Positions 1 to 7,713 of a stretch of DNA of 24,716 bases are shown in pieces; within the stretch, counting starts at the first letter, position 1; every line of letters starts with the position of its first letter. The DNA lies in the NCBI GenBank assembly GCA_009930445.1, contig RZYD01000007.1, forward strand, positions 1 through 24,716, in the 5' to 3' direction. Position numbers and translations under genes: made by a program. The notes under the pieces were generated by a model that saw only the letters and a list, made by a program, of their open reading frames with translations, made no database searches and was not told the origin of the DNA. Origin of the DNA: Bacteroidia bacterium (GTDB lineage Bacteria > Bacteroidota > Bacteroidia > Bacteroidales > BM520).

Positions 1-1
1 A

Positions 2-577
2 GAACACTGGACACGTTATCAGATGCACCATGAAAATGATGCGCTCATTGCGGAGTTACCGGCCCAACCTGCCGCTGGCAAACTGGAATACCGTATTTTT
101 CTTAAAACCGATTCGCACGAATTCTCAATTACAGACGACCCCATAGTCATCCGTTTCAAAAACCCCGTTCCGGAATATATTCTTATTCCGCATATACTGT
201 TTATGTTTCTGGCCATGGTGTTCAGTATGCGTACTGGTTTTGAAGCTTTGATTCAAGGTAAAAAAACCAGGCGCCTGGCAGGGATCACTACCCTGCTTTT
301 GTTTCTGGGAGGGCTGATTTTGGGCCCATTGGTACAATATTTTGCATTTGGTGATTTCTGGACCGGATGGCCCATTGGAAAGGATCTTACAGACACTAAA
401 ACCATGATTTCGTTTATTTTTTGGGGTATTGCCTGGCTGAAGCTAAGAAAAAACCCAGGAAACCGCTTCTGGCCAGTATTCGCCAGTATCATACTGCTGA
501 TGGTTTATCTTATCCCGCACAGCCTGTTTGGGTCGGAGTTTGATTATTCATCCGGACAGGTAAAAACCGGGAAATAA
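2..577 (+). CDS. Membrane protein of unknown function, 5' end missing
   Basis: The frame is open to the left edge, with codons for E-H-W-T-R-Y-Q before the first ATG at 23, so the true start is probably outside the window. About 60 residues of likely extracytoplasmic beta-rich sequence, including the pattern LPAQPAAGKLEY, precede four hydrophobic segments: roughly IPHILFMFLAMVF, then a glycine-rich segment ending near QYFAFG, then MISFIFWGIAWL, and finally FASIILLMVYLIPHSLF. A short polar tail follows. The loop FWTGWPIGKDLTDTK between the second and third spans is charged and aromatic and looks conserved in style, but I do not recognise a named family. It ends 12 bases before the rhomboid gene, so the two are probably co-transcribed. 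The missing N-terminus prevents any statement about a signal peptide. Confidence 0.75.
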   Translation, partial: EHWTRYQMHHENDALIAELPAQPAAGKLEYRIFLKTDSHEFSITDDPIVIRFKNPVPEYILIPHILFMFLAMVFSMRTGFEALIQGKKTRRLAGITTLLLFLGGLILGPLVQYFAFGDFWTGWPIGKDLTDTKTMISFIFWGIAWLKLRKNPGNRFWPVFASIILLMVYLIPHSLFGSEFDYSSGQVKTGK

Positions 578-589
578 AAACACAAACGC

Positions 590-1198
590 ATGACGTATCT
601 TATTGCAGCCCTAACCCTGTTTATTTCCATTCTTGCCTTCAGCCGGCCGGAATTGACCGGGCAGTTGAAATTCAATGCCTACGCCATCCATTCGCATCAT
701 CAGTATTACCGTTTTTTCAGTCATACGCTGGTGCATGGCGGAGTGGCTCATTTAGTTTTCAATATGCTGGTTCTCCTTTCGTTTGGTATTGCGGTAGAAG
801 AGTATTACCGGACCATCTGGGGTGTCAACGGGCTCTTTTATTATTTTGTGCTCTACTGGGGAGGCGCACTGCTATCTTCTGCACCCTCGTATTTTAAACA
901 CAGATCCAACAGTGGATACAATGCCGTAGGAGCATCCGGTGCCATCTCAGCGATTGTATTTGCCAGCATTCTTTTCGACCCCGGGAATAAAATTTATATT
1001 TTTTTAATACCCTTTGGCATCCCGGCGTTTATTTTTGGCGCAGCCTATCTGATTTTCAGTGCCTGGATGGCCCGACGGAATGTCGGCAACATTGGACATG
1101 ATGCCCATTTTTGGGGGGCAATATTCGGATTCATCTTCACCCTCTTGCTAAAACCTGATCTGATTGTTCGTTTTTTCCGCCTGATTAAGGCCATGTAA
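590..1198 (+). CDS. Rhomboid family intramembrane serine protease
   Basis: Rhomboids cleave transmembrane substrates within the bilayer using a Ser-His dyad. This 202-residue protein has the whole signature. HTLVHGGVAHLVFN places H49, H54 and N58 in the H-x4-H-x3-N motif of the second core helix. GASG holds the nucleophile S116. HDAHFWG provides the catalytic H173 with the usual Ala-His and Gly spacing. The hydrophobic profile fits the compact six-span bacterial form without an extra N-terminal domain. The gene follows the upstream membrane protein by 12 bases and is likely in the same transcript, but nothing here identifies its substrate. The family call is firm. Confidence 0.93.
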   Translation: MTYLIAALTLFISILAFSRPELTGQLKFNAYAIHSHHQYYRFFSHTLVHGGVAHLVFNMLVLLSFGIAVEEYYRTIWGVNGLFYYFVLYWGGALLSSAPSYFKHRSNSGYNAVGASGAISAIVFASILFDPGNKIYIFLIPFGIPAFIFGAAYLIFSAWMARRNVGNIGHDAHFWGAIFGFIFTLLLKPDLIVRFFRLIKAM

Positions 1199-1262
1199 AA
1201 AACCCCTTATGGGAATTATCATTTTTGATCGGCTCAAATATAAAAATCCGCCGGATTTCTAT

Positions 1263-1270
1263 TAACTTTG
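1263..1270 (+). promoter_or_regulatory. Candidate -7 box TAACTTTG before the lipoprotein gene
   Basis: The box matches the Bacteroidota primary-sigma -7 consensus TAnnTTTG exactly and lies 25 bases before the ATG at 1296. No convincing TTTG sits at the expected -33 spacing, so this is a half-match. It would separate transcription of the envelope cluster (1296-6224) from the rhomboid gene. Confidence 0.45.
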
Positions 1271-1295
1271 CATTCTAAGCTAAAAAACAGAAACC

Positions 1296-1952
1296 ATGAA
1301 AAAATTGCATTTAATCGGTCTTTTTATTTTCACTCTGGTCATAATTGTATCCTGCGGTAAAAAAACCTCAGTAAAAGAAATGCACCATCCGGGAACAGAA
1401 ATCCTTTCGGAAAAATACGAATATTATACCGACGAAAACGGAAAAGAGATTAAAAATGGATTTTATGAATATTACAATGAGTCAGGAAAATTGTCGACTA
1501 AAGGGAAATACAAAAAAAACCTACGGGTTGGAAATTGGGAAAAATACCATGAGAACGGAGCGGTACGCAGTATTGCAATTTTCAAAAACGATAGTTTAAA
1601 TGGTCCCTACGAGGCCTTTTATCAGGATGGGACTACAAAAAGCACTATCATGTATAAAGGGGGCAAACGTAATGGAGCCTATAAAAGTTTTTACCAAAAC
1701 AAACAATTGCAAACAGCAATAAATTATCGCGACGGCAAACGGGAAGGAATACAAAAAAATTACGCCGAAGATGGAACCTTGCTTTTTGAAAAAGAGTATC
1801 GCAACGGGGTACCCCACGGATTGTATAAAAGTTTTTACAAAGATGGGACAATCAAAGAGACTGGTTATTATAAATTAGCACAACCTGACAGCCTTTGGAC
1901 CACCTTTAATGAGGCCGGTAAAATTATGGGAACCACGCAGTACAATCAATAA
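1296..1952 (+). CDS. Lipoprotein with MORN/YwqK-type repeats
   Basis: The protein has 218 residues. It begins with a lipoprotein signal: MKKLHLI, a hydrophobic core, then a lipobox ending VSC with the lipidated Cys near residue 20. The rest is about seven tandem repeats of roughly 23 residues with the pattern G-x-Y-x-x-[FY]-[YH]-x-[DN]-G-x-x-x...[YF]-x-[NG]-G, the MORN_2 repeat. Database hits to this family are often labelled 'toxin-antitoxin system YwqK family antitoxin', but no toxin partner is present, so a surface or periplasmic binding or scaffolding role is more likely. Two repeats still share 15 identical bases at 1680-1694 and 1824-1838, suggesting fairly recent internal duplication. 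The next gene starts 11 bases downstream. Confidence 0.85.
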   Translation: MKKLHLIGLFIFTLVIIVSCGKKTSVKEMHHPGTEILSEKYEYYTDENGKEIKNGFYEYYNESGKLSTKGKYKKNLRVGNWEKYHENGAVRSIAIFKNDSLNGPYEAFYQDGTTKSTIMYKGGKRNGAYKSFYQNKQLQTAINYRDGKREGIQKNYAEDGTLLFEKEYRNGVPHGLYKSFYKDGTIKETGYYKLAQPDSLWTTFNEAGKIMGTTQYNQ

Positions 1953-1963
1953 ACAGAAGCACT

Positions 1964-3589
1964 ATGCAAAGGTATTATTACCTCCTCCTCAATACTCTGC
2001 TTCTGGGCGCCACCTTTTCAGGGCTGGCCTACCCCGGAGAAGTGGTAAAACGAATCAAAGCACCGTCAACCCATCCGTCGGGAATCACTTTTGATGGGAA
2101 AAACCTGTGGGTATGCGATCAAAAAACCGACCTTTTTTATTGTATCGATACAGAAAACGGAGCTATCGTAAGAACACTTTCGGCACCCGGATACTGGCCT
2201 GAGGCAATGGCATGGGATGGAGCGTTCCTCTGGAGCACCGATGCCAAAGATGGCCTACCAAAATCTGAACATTATTCAGCACAGCTCTATAAAACCGATC
2301 CACTATCAGGCCAGGTAGTACATTCTACAGATGCACCTGAACCGCTGATGAAAGGGCTCTCGTCAGACGGCAATTATTTATGGAGCATCGACAAATCCTC
2401 CGGACAAATAATTCTTTTCAGCAGCACCGACGGCACAACCCTTCGGACAGTGCCAGGCCCTACCCGCAGTGCAACCGGTATAGCCTACGACGGGAAATAT
2501 CTCTGGGTCAGCGATAATAGCAAAAATCAGTTGTTCATGACGGATCCACTGGATGGGGCGGTGCTTCTCACCACAGAACTCCCCGGGCCCTATATCCGTG
2601 GTATCACCTACGATGGAAAATACCTTTGGGCCATTGATTCACAAACCGACTCTCTGTACAAAATCAAAACCAGAGATGAACAGAAATACCGGCTTACCAA
2701 CCCACAAAAACTCAACCTCACCTTTAATCATCTGACTACCAACTTCGGCCCCGGAGAGGTTCATTCACTGGATGTACATATCGCTGTACCCGAATCACGA
2801 ATAAACCAAAAAATTACGGGCAAAACGGTCTTTTCACCGCAAGGATATGTAATTGAAACGGACAACTGGGGGCAAAAAACTGCCCATTGGCAAGTTGCAC
2901 CTTTGGCTAACGACGAACATTTTGAAGCAACCATGCAGGTATCTGCTGAAACCTGGGACCTGCAATACTTTATATACCCTGAACAGATTGGGACCGAAAA
3001 TGATATTCCTGCAGAAATCAAACAACTCTTCCTGCAGGATAATGAAAAGTATCAAATTACTGATCCGGTGATCAAGGAAGCCGTGCAGAAAGCCATTGGA
3101 AAAGAAAAAAATCTTTATAAAAAGGCATGGAAACTCTACCGCTATGTTCAGGAAAACATGTTTTACCAGATGGCAGGAGGTTGGAATACCGCACCTGCCG
3201 TTTTATTACGTGGAAACGGATCCTGTTCCGAATACTCTTTCGTATACATTGCCCTTTGCAGAGCAGCTGGCATTCCGGCACGTTACGTGGGGGCAGTTTC
3301 GGTGCGACAGGAGAAGGCACAGCTCGATGATGTCTTCCACCGGTGGGTGGAAATATTCCTTCCGGGCTATGGATGGATCCCCGTTGACCCCTCAGGTGGT
3401 GACTCAGACTCTCCCGCACATCAGGCAGCCTTTTTTGGTGCGGTGAGAGGAAAATATATCGTAACCACCCAATCAGGCGGCGGCTCAAACACAATGGAAT
3501 GGACCTATAATTCCAATGAATTCTATACTGCCGATCCGAAGGCATATATTGTTACCGATACTTTCGGCGACTGGGATATTAGTAAGTAA
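1964..3589 (+). CDS. Secreted beta-propeller plus transglutaminase-like protein
   Basis: The protein has 541 residues, with an apparent Sec signal peptide over the first 22 or so. Residues about 25-235 form five or so propeller-blade repeats of the type G-[IL]-[TAS]-x-D-G-[KN]-x-L-W-[VAS]-x-D, each followed by a strand containing D-P-x-[DS]-G. A beta-rich linker follows to about 340. The C-terminal part is a transglutaminase-like core: nucleophile C421 in GNGSCSEYS, then H459 in FHRWVEIF, then D475 in PVDPSGGD, in the Cys-His-Asp order and spacing of that superfamily. Members are usually proteases or peptide cross-linkers, so the presence of the triad suggests an active enzyme. The substrate is unknown; the propeller probably supplies binding. 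Neighbours are another exported protein on each side. Confidence 0.88.
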   Translation: MQRYYYLLLNTLLLGATFSGLAYPGEVVKRIKAPSTHPSGITFDGKNLWVCDQKTDLFYCIDTENGAIVRTLSAPGYWPEAMAWDGAFLWSTDAKDGLPKSEHYSAQLYKTDPLSGQVVHSTDAPEPLMKGLSSDGNYLWSIDKSSGQIILFSSTDGTTLRTVPGPTRSATGIAYDGKYLWVSDNSKNQLFMTDPLDGAVLLTTELPGPYIRGITYDGKYLWAIDSQTDSLYKIKTRDEQKYRLTNPQKLNLTFNHLTTNFGPGEVHSLDVHIAVPESRINQKITGKTVFSPQGYVIETDNWGQKTAHWQVAPLANDEHFEATMQVSAETWDLQYFIYPEQIGTENDIPAEIKQLFLQDNEKYQITDPVIKEAVQKAIGKEKNLYKKAWKLYRYVQENMFYQMAGGWNTAPAVLLRGNGSCSEYSFVYIALCRAAGIPARYVGAVSVRQEKAQLDDVFHRWVEIFLPGYGWIPVDPSGGDSDSPAHQAAFFGAVRGKYIVTTQSGGGSNTMEWTYNSNEFYTADPKAYIVTDTFGDWDISK

Positions 3590-3605
3590 TAAAAACTAGC
3601 GAAAA

Positions 3606-4232
3606 ATGAAAAAAATTGTGCTTTTCGTATGCACCCTTATTCTTACATTATTTTCTTCGGCGCAACAGGCGGAAAGAATAAAGATCGAGGTGGCTCCCAA
3701 TGGCAGGGATTTAAAAATCTATCCCTTACCAGCAAAAGAAGGCAGCCCGGTCTTATTCATTAACCAATACGGAATGCCTGGTTTTGAAATCGAAGGCGAA
3801 AGCCGGTTCGAATGGTCGGAATACCACGATGCCACCGAAGGGAAGCCTGAAAGCATTAATGCAACAAAAATCACGTATTACAACAACCTCGACCACGATG
3901 GTTTTTTAGCTTCTGTGGAATCGATTGAACTGGAATATTACGACCGGCTCCCCGGCGAAGCCCATTCTACTAAATTACGATATATCAATACAATAGAAAT
4001 TACCTATTACGATATTATGCAAGGCCCGCCAAAACAGGGAAAAATAAAAAGCATCGGAAATATTCAACTCGATTACGCCTATGGTTTCGATAACGAGGGC
4101 AAGCTCACCCGCGCCGGTAACTACCGAATATTTTATCATCAAGAAGATAACCGAAGCGGAAAAAGTGGAAAACCGGATACAATAGAAGGAAATGACGAAC
4201 GTTTACAATTAATTCTTACAACCCTTTTATAG
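3606..4232 (+). CDS. Secreted protein with internal aromatic beta repeats, function unknown
   Basis: The protein has 208 residues. An N-terminal signal peptide (MKKIVLFVCTLILTLFSSA, cleavage near residue 19-20) has no lipobox Cys. I do not recognise a family. By eye the mature part contains a repeat of the form I-x-x-x-x-[IL]-x-[YFW]-[YW], with first residues at I62, I84, V104, I127, I150, A170 and I193. The spacing of 22, 20, 23, 23, 20 and 23 residues is regular; examples are INATKITYYN, VESIELEYYD and INTIEITYYD. This suggests a beta-solenoid or a sheet of repeated hairpins. It lies 16 bases after the transglutaminase-like gene and 30 before the glycosyltransferase, so it probably belongs to the same transcript and acts at the cell surface or periplasm. 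Confidence 0.8.
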   Translation: MKKIVLFVCTLILTLFSSAQQAERIKIEVAPNGRDLKIYPLPAKEGSPVLFINQYGMPGFEIEGESRFEWSEYHDATEGKPESINATKITYYNNLDHDGFLASVESIELEYYDRLPGEAHSTKLRYINTIEITYYDIMQGPPKQGKIKSIGNIQLDYAYGFDNEGKLTRAGNYRIFYHQEDNRSGKSGKPDTIEGNDERLQLILTTLL

Positions 4233-4262
4233 CACACATCAAATACAGGAAATTTTTACCCC

Positions 4263-6224
4263 ATGAAGTTATCCGTAATTATTGTTAACTATAATGTAAT
4301 CCATTTTCTGGAACAGTGTCTGCTTTCGACAGAAAAAGCACTAACCGGAATCGACGGGGAAGTATATGTAGTGGATAATAATTCAGTGGATGACTCGGTG
4401 GCGATGGTGAAAGAAAAATTTCCCTGGGTAAAGCTAATTGCCAACAAAGAGAATCCCGGGTTTTCAAAGGCCAATAACCAAGCCATCCGGGTTGCAAAAG
4501 GCGACTACATTTTGTTATTAAATCCCGACACCGTAGTGGAGGAAGATACGTTCAGGAAAAGCATTACCTTTATGGAAAGCCATCCCGATGCGGGTGGTCT
4601 GGGGGTCATGATGGTCGACGGTAAAGGAAAATTTCTTCCCGAATCGAAACGGGGATTACCCACACCCGAAGTCGCGTTTTATAAAATTTTTGGCCTTTCC
4701 CGCTTGTTTCCGCGATCGAAGCGCTTCGGAAAATATCACCTCACCTATCTTCCTAAAGACAAAACCCATAAAATTGACGTTCTGGCAGGCGCCTTTATGA
4801 TGCTCCGAAAAGAGACACTGGATAAAACAGGCCTTCTCGACGAAACTTTTTTCATGTATGGCGAAGATATTGATTTGTCGTACCGAATTACCCAAGCCGG
4901 ATACAATAACTATTATTTTCCGGAAACAAGAATTATTCATTATAAAGGAGAAAGCACAAAAAAAAGCAGCATTAATTATGTGTATACCTTTTATAATGCT
5001 ATGGTCATTTTCGCACAGAAGCATTTCAGCAAAAAAAACGCACAGCTTTTTAGCTTTATCATTAATCTTGCCATTTGGCTCAGAGCGTCCCTGGCATTAC
5101 TCTATCGCTTTATAAAAAACATTTTTTTACCCGTTAGCGATGCACTGCTAATGTACGGAGGAATTTATCTAATAAAAATCTATTGGGAAAAGCTGTATAT
5201 TTTCCCGGAAGGAGGTTCCTACCCAAGAGAATATTTGTTATTTGCAGTTCCGCTCTATGTGTTAACCTGGGTAGTTTCACTCTATTTCAGTGGGGCCTAC
5301 GACAAGCCACTCCAACCCGGGAAAGTGGTTCAGGGTACATTTATCGGCACGGTAATCATTCTTGTTACATACGCTTTGCTTCCGGAAGAATTCAGGTTTT
5401 CCAGGGCGATGATTCTGATGGGAACACTCTGGGGAATTATTGCCCTTACCTCACTGCGAATCCTTTTGCATTACCTGCTCCCCGGACACTACCCCTTCGG
5501 CAACGACGAAAACAAAAGATTTGTGATTATTGGGTCAAAAAAAGAGGCCAGCCGTGTTGCTGCCTTGCTGAGTCAGACCGCACTAAAACCAGGCTTTGTT
5601 GGGCTTGTTTCAACGGAAGAAGGCACACGCGAAGAGGGTTTTATCGGAAATCTGGACCAACTCCGCGACATTATTATGATTTATCAAATCAGGGAAATTA
5701 TTTTCTGTGCCCGGGATATGACCTCAGTGGACATAATCGACCGGATGTCGGAGCTAACGGATTTGCAGGTTAATTTTAAAATTGCCCCCAGAGAATCCTC
5801 GGCAATCATCGGAAGTAATAGTATTAACACCAGTGGTGATTTATATACTATGGATGTCAACGCCATCTCAAAAAAATCAAATCGAAGAAATAAACGGCTG
5901 CTCGATGTGCTTACTTCATTATTGTTGCTGCCCATGATGCCGTTTATCCTAATAATAGTGCATAAACGTGTTGGATTTATCGCCAATATTTTCAAGGTAC
6001 TGACAGGCATCAAAAGCTGGGTGGGCTATTGCCATGTGGATAATAATTCCACCCTACATCTCCCCGCAATTAAACCAGGCGTGCTGAATCCCGCCGATCT
6101 CTTGTCACTCCCAAAAATCAATGCCGCAGACCAGGCACAACTCAATTATCTTTACGCAAAAGATTATCATTTCAAAAAGGATATTAATATCATTATCAGA
6201 GCCCTACGCCATTTAGGAAGATAA
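4263..6224 (+). CDS. Family 2 glycosyltransferase fused to a degenerate WbaP-like sugar transferase
   Basis: The protein has 653 residues. Residues 1-250 are a GT-A family 2 glycosyltransferase of the rhamnosyltransferase type: VIIVNYN at the start, VVDNNS with D38, LLNPDT with D89 of the DxD-like site, and GEDIDLSYR with E201/D202. Residues about 262-405 contain roughly five hydrophobic segments. Residues 417-535 look like a Rossmann-like domain of the kind preceding phosphoglycosyl transferase cores (KRFVIIGSKKEASRVAALL, then a GNLDQLRDIIMIYQIREIIF-like strand-helix pattern). Residues 543-653 resemble the ends of a bacterial sugar transferase domain: KRLLDVLTSLLLLPMMP, then GIKSWVGY and KPGVL, then YAKDYHFKKDINIIIRAL. 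The central catalytic stretch with the FRSM and Asp-Glu motifs is absent. The GT2 part should be active; the C-terminal half is probably structural or lipid/nucleotide-binding. Confidence 0.85.
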   Translation: MKLSVIIVNYNVIHFLEQCLLSTEKALTGIDGEVYVVDNNSVDDSVAMVKEKFPWVKLIANKENPGFSKANNQAIRVAKGDYILLLNPDTVVEEDTFRKSITFMESHPDAGGLGVMMVDGKGKFLPESKRGLPTPEVAFYKIFGLSRLFPRSKRFGKYHLTYLPKDKTHKIDVLAGAFMMLRKETLDKTGLLDETFFMYGEDIDLSYRITQAGYNNYYFPETRIIHYKGESTKKSSINYVYTFYNAMVIFAQKHFSKKNAQLFSFIINLAIWLRASLALLYRFIKNIFLPVSDALLMYGGIYLIKIYWEKLYIFPEGGSYPREYLLFAVPLYVLTWVVSLYFSGAYDKPLQPGKVVQGTFIGTVIILVTYALLPEEFRFSRAMILMGTLWGIIALTSLRILLHYLLPGHYPFGNDENKRFVIIGSKKEASRVAALLSQTALKPGFVGLVSTEEGTREEGFIGNLDQLRDIIMIYQIREIIFCARDMTSVDIIDRMSELTDLQVNFKIAPRESSAIIGSNSINTSGDLYTMDVNAISKKSNRRNKRLLDVLTSLLLLPMMPFILIIVHKRVGFIANIFKVLTGIKSWVGYCHVDNNSTLHLPAIKPGVLNPADLLSLPKINAADQAQLNYLYAKDYHFKKDINIIIRALRHLGR

Positions 6225-6300
6225 GGAACAAACAAAAAGGTTTTCTTTGTGTTTAACAATCAAATCTGAACGTATTTCGCGTATCTGAATACACATAACT

Positions 6301-7614
6301 ATGGCAAAACATGAAATTGTTATTCCCAAAATGGGAGAAAGTATAATAGAAGCCACCATTACCAAATGGCTAAAAAAAGAGGGTGACAGAATCGCAGAGG
6401 AAGATCCGTTGGTAGAACTCGCCACAGACAAAGTGGACTCGGAAATCCCCTCCCCGGTCGACGGGAAAATAATAAAAATTCTATTCCGGGAAGGCGATGT
6501 GGTTCCGGTTGGGAAGGTTATCGCCATTCTTGAAATTGAGGGCGAAGAAGCTCAACCCGAAGCTAAAAAGGCGGAAGAGGTAACACAACGGACAGAAAAA
6601 TCGAAAACACCGATTCCGCCTCACTCCGAAAATATCGAACAGCCACAAAACGTGCCCGCCACTAATGATGACCGGTTTTACAGTCCGTTAGTGAAAAGCA
6701 TTGCCCGGCAGGAACAAATCACACCCGCAGAACTGGCCACGATTAAGGGCACCGGCAACAACAACCGGGTAACAAAAAACGATGTTATGGACTACCTTGC
6801 CGGGCGCCCGGGCAACACCGAATCGCAAAAACAGGAAACCCAACCGGATTCGCCAATGCAAACGAATTCGCTACAAGCAACTGCACCAGCAATCACAACT
6901 TCAGCAGGCGATGAAATCGTCCAAATGGACCGGATGCGAAAACTGATTGCAGATCATATGGTACATTCCGTGCATACCAGTCCCCACGTTACCTCTTTTA
7001 TTGAAGTGGATATGGAGCCTGTGGTCCAATGGCGCAACCTCCATAAAGAAGACTTTCTACGTAAAGAAAAACAAAAACTTACATTTACCCCTTTCTTCAT
7101 TGAAGCAACTGCCCGAGCATTGCGCGATTTTCCAGGAGTAAACGCCTCGGTCGACGGCGATAAAATCATCCTCAGAAGAAACATTAATATCGGAATGGCT
7201 GCGGCATTACCCAACGGAAATCTGATTGTCCCTGTGATTCGGAACGCTGACAAAATGAATCTCGCTGGAATCGCAGCGGCAGTTAATGACCTGGCGGAAC
7301 GAGCACGCAATAATAAACTGAAACCCGATGAAATTCAGGAGGGCAGTTTTACGGTCACAAACCTTGGAACTTTTGGCTCAGTAACCGGCACGCCCATAAT
7401 CAATCAACCTCAGGTGGCCATTCTGGGCATTGGTGTCATTGAAAAAAAACCAGTGGTAGCAGAAACACCGCTGGGCGATACCCTTGCCATACGACACCGC
7501 TGTATGCTTTCGTTAGCTTACGACCATCGTGTCGTTGATGGTGCTCTCGGGGGAATGTTCCTCCAGCGCATCGCACAGAACCTTGAAAATTTCGATTCAA
7601 AAAGAACCGTATAA
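6301..7614 (+). CDS. 2-oxoacid dehydrogenase E2 (dihydrolipoyl acyltransferase)
   Basis: The protein has 437 residues and three E2 domains in order. The lipoyl domain spans residues 1-80, with the lipoylated K44 in ATDKVDSE. A proline/glutamine-rich linker follows. The peripheral-subunit-binding domain lies about 127-168 (SPLVKSIARQEQI ... GTGNNNRVTKNDVMDYLAGR). A second linker leads to the catalytic domain from about 205 to the end, with the active-site H409 and D413 in AYDHRVVDGA. E2 transfers the acyl group from lipoamide to CoA in the cytoplasm. The single lipoyl domain and overall type fit branched-chain or general 2-oxoacid E2, but substrate cannot be read from sequence. No E1 or E3 gene adjoins it, so this is an orphan E2 that must pair with subunits encoded elsewhere. 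Confidence 0.92.
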   Translation: MAKHEIVIPKMGESIIEATITKWLKKEGDRIAEEDPLVELATDKVDSEIPSPVDGKIIKILFREGDVVPVGKVIAILEIEGEEAQPEAKKAEEVTQRTEKSKTPIPPHSENIEQPQNVPATNDDRFYSPLVKSIARQEQITPAELATIKGTGNNNRVTKNDVMDYLAGRPGNTESQKQETQPDSPMQTNSLQATAPAITTSAGDEIVQMDRMRKLIADHMVHSVHTSPHVTSFIEVDMEPVVQWRNLHKEDFLRKEKQKLTFTPFFIEATARALRDFPGVNASVDGDKIILRRNINIGMAAALPNGNLIVPVIRNADKMNLAGIAAAVNDLAERARNNKLKPDEIQEGSFTVTNLGTFGSVTGTPIINQPQVAILGIGVIEKKPVVAETPLGDTLAIRHRCMLSLAYDHRVVDGALGGMFLQRIAQNLENFDSKRTV

Positions 7615-7629
7615 CTGGTTGTTTTTAAC

Positions 7630-7637
7630 TACTTTTG
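7630..7637 (+). promoter_or_regulatory. Candidate -7 box TACTTTTG upstream of the exonuclease gene
   Basis: This is an exact match to TAnnTTTG located 77 bases before the exonuclease start. It precedes the hairpin at 7658-7689, so if it is real the hairpin would lie in the 5' leader. I see no matching -33 element. Confidence 0.25.
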
Positions 7638-7657
7638 TTCTGTTAACCGCAACATAA

Positions 7658-7700
7658 GCTTCTGATACCGGTTATAGGGTTTCAGAAGCCTTTTGTTTTG
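7658..7700 (+). terminator. Hairpin with T-rich tail after the E2 gene
   Basis: GCTTCTGA (7658-7665) pairs perfectly with TCAGAAGC (7682-7689). After one mismatch, three more pairs form (ACC with GGT). TTTTGTTTTG follows from 7691. It most simply terminates E2 transcription. It could instead attenuate the exonuclease gene if the box at 7630-7637 is used. Confidence 0.6.
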
Positions 7701-7713
7701 AAAAAAAAATGCC

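Noticed and set aside
1296..1952. Label 'YwqK antitoxin' for the MORN lipoprotein
   Set aside because: There is no toxin gene nearby, and a lipidated exported protein does not fit an antitoxin.
3072..3545. A 157-residue minus-strand frame opposite the transglutaminase-like core
   Set aside because: It is antisense to a region with a clear catalytic triad, and its Arg/Pro/His-rich composition is typical of a shadow frame.
5183..5773. A 196-residue plus-strand frame inside the glycosyltransferase gene
   Set aside because: It is a shadow of the 653-residue gene, whose domains continue through this region in the main frame.
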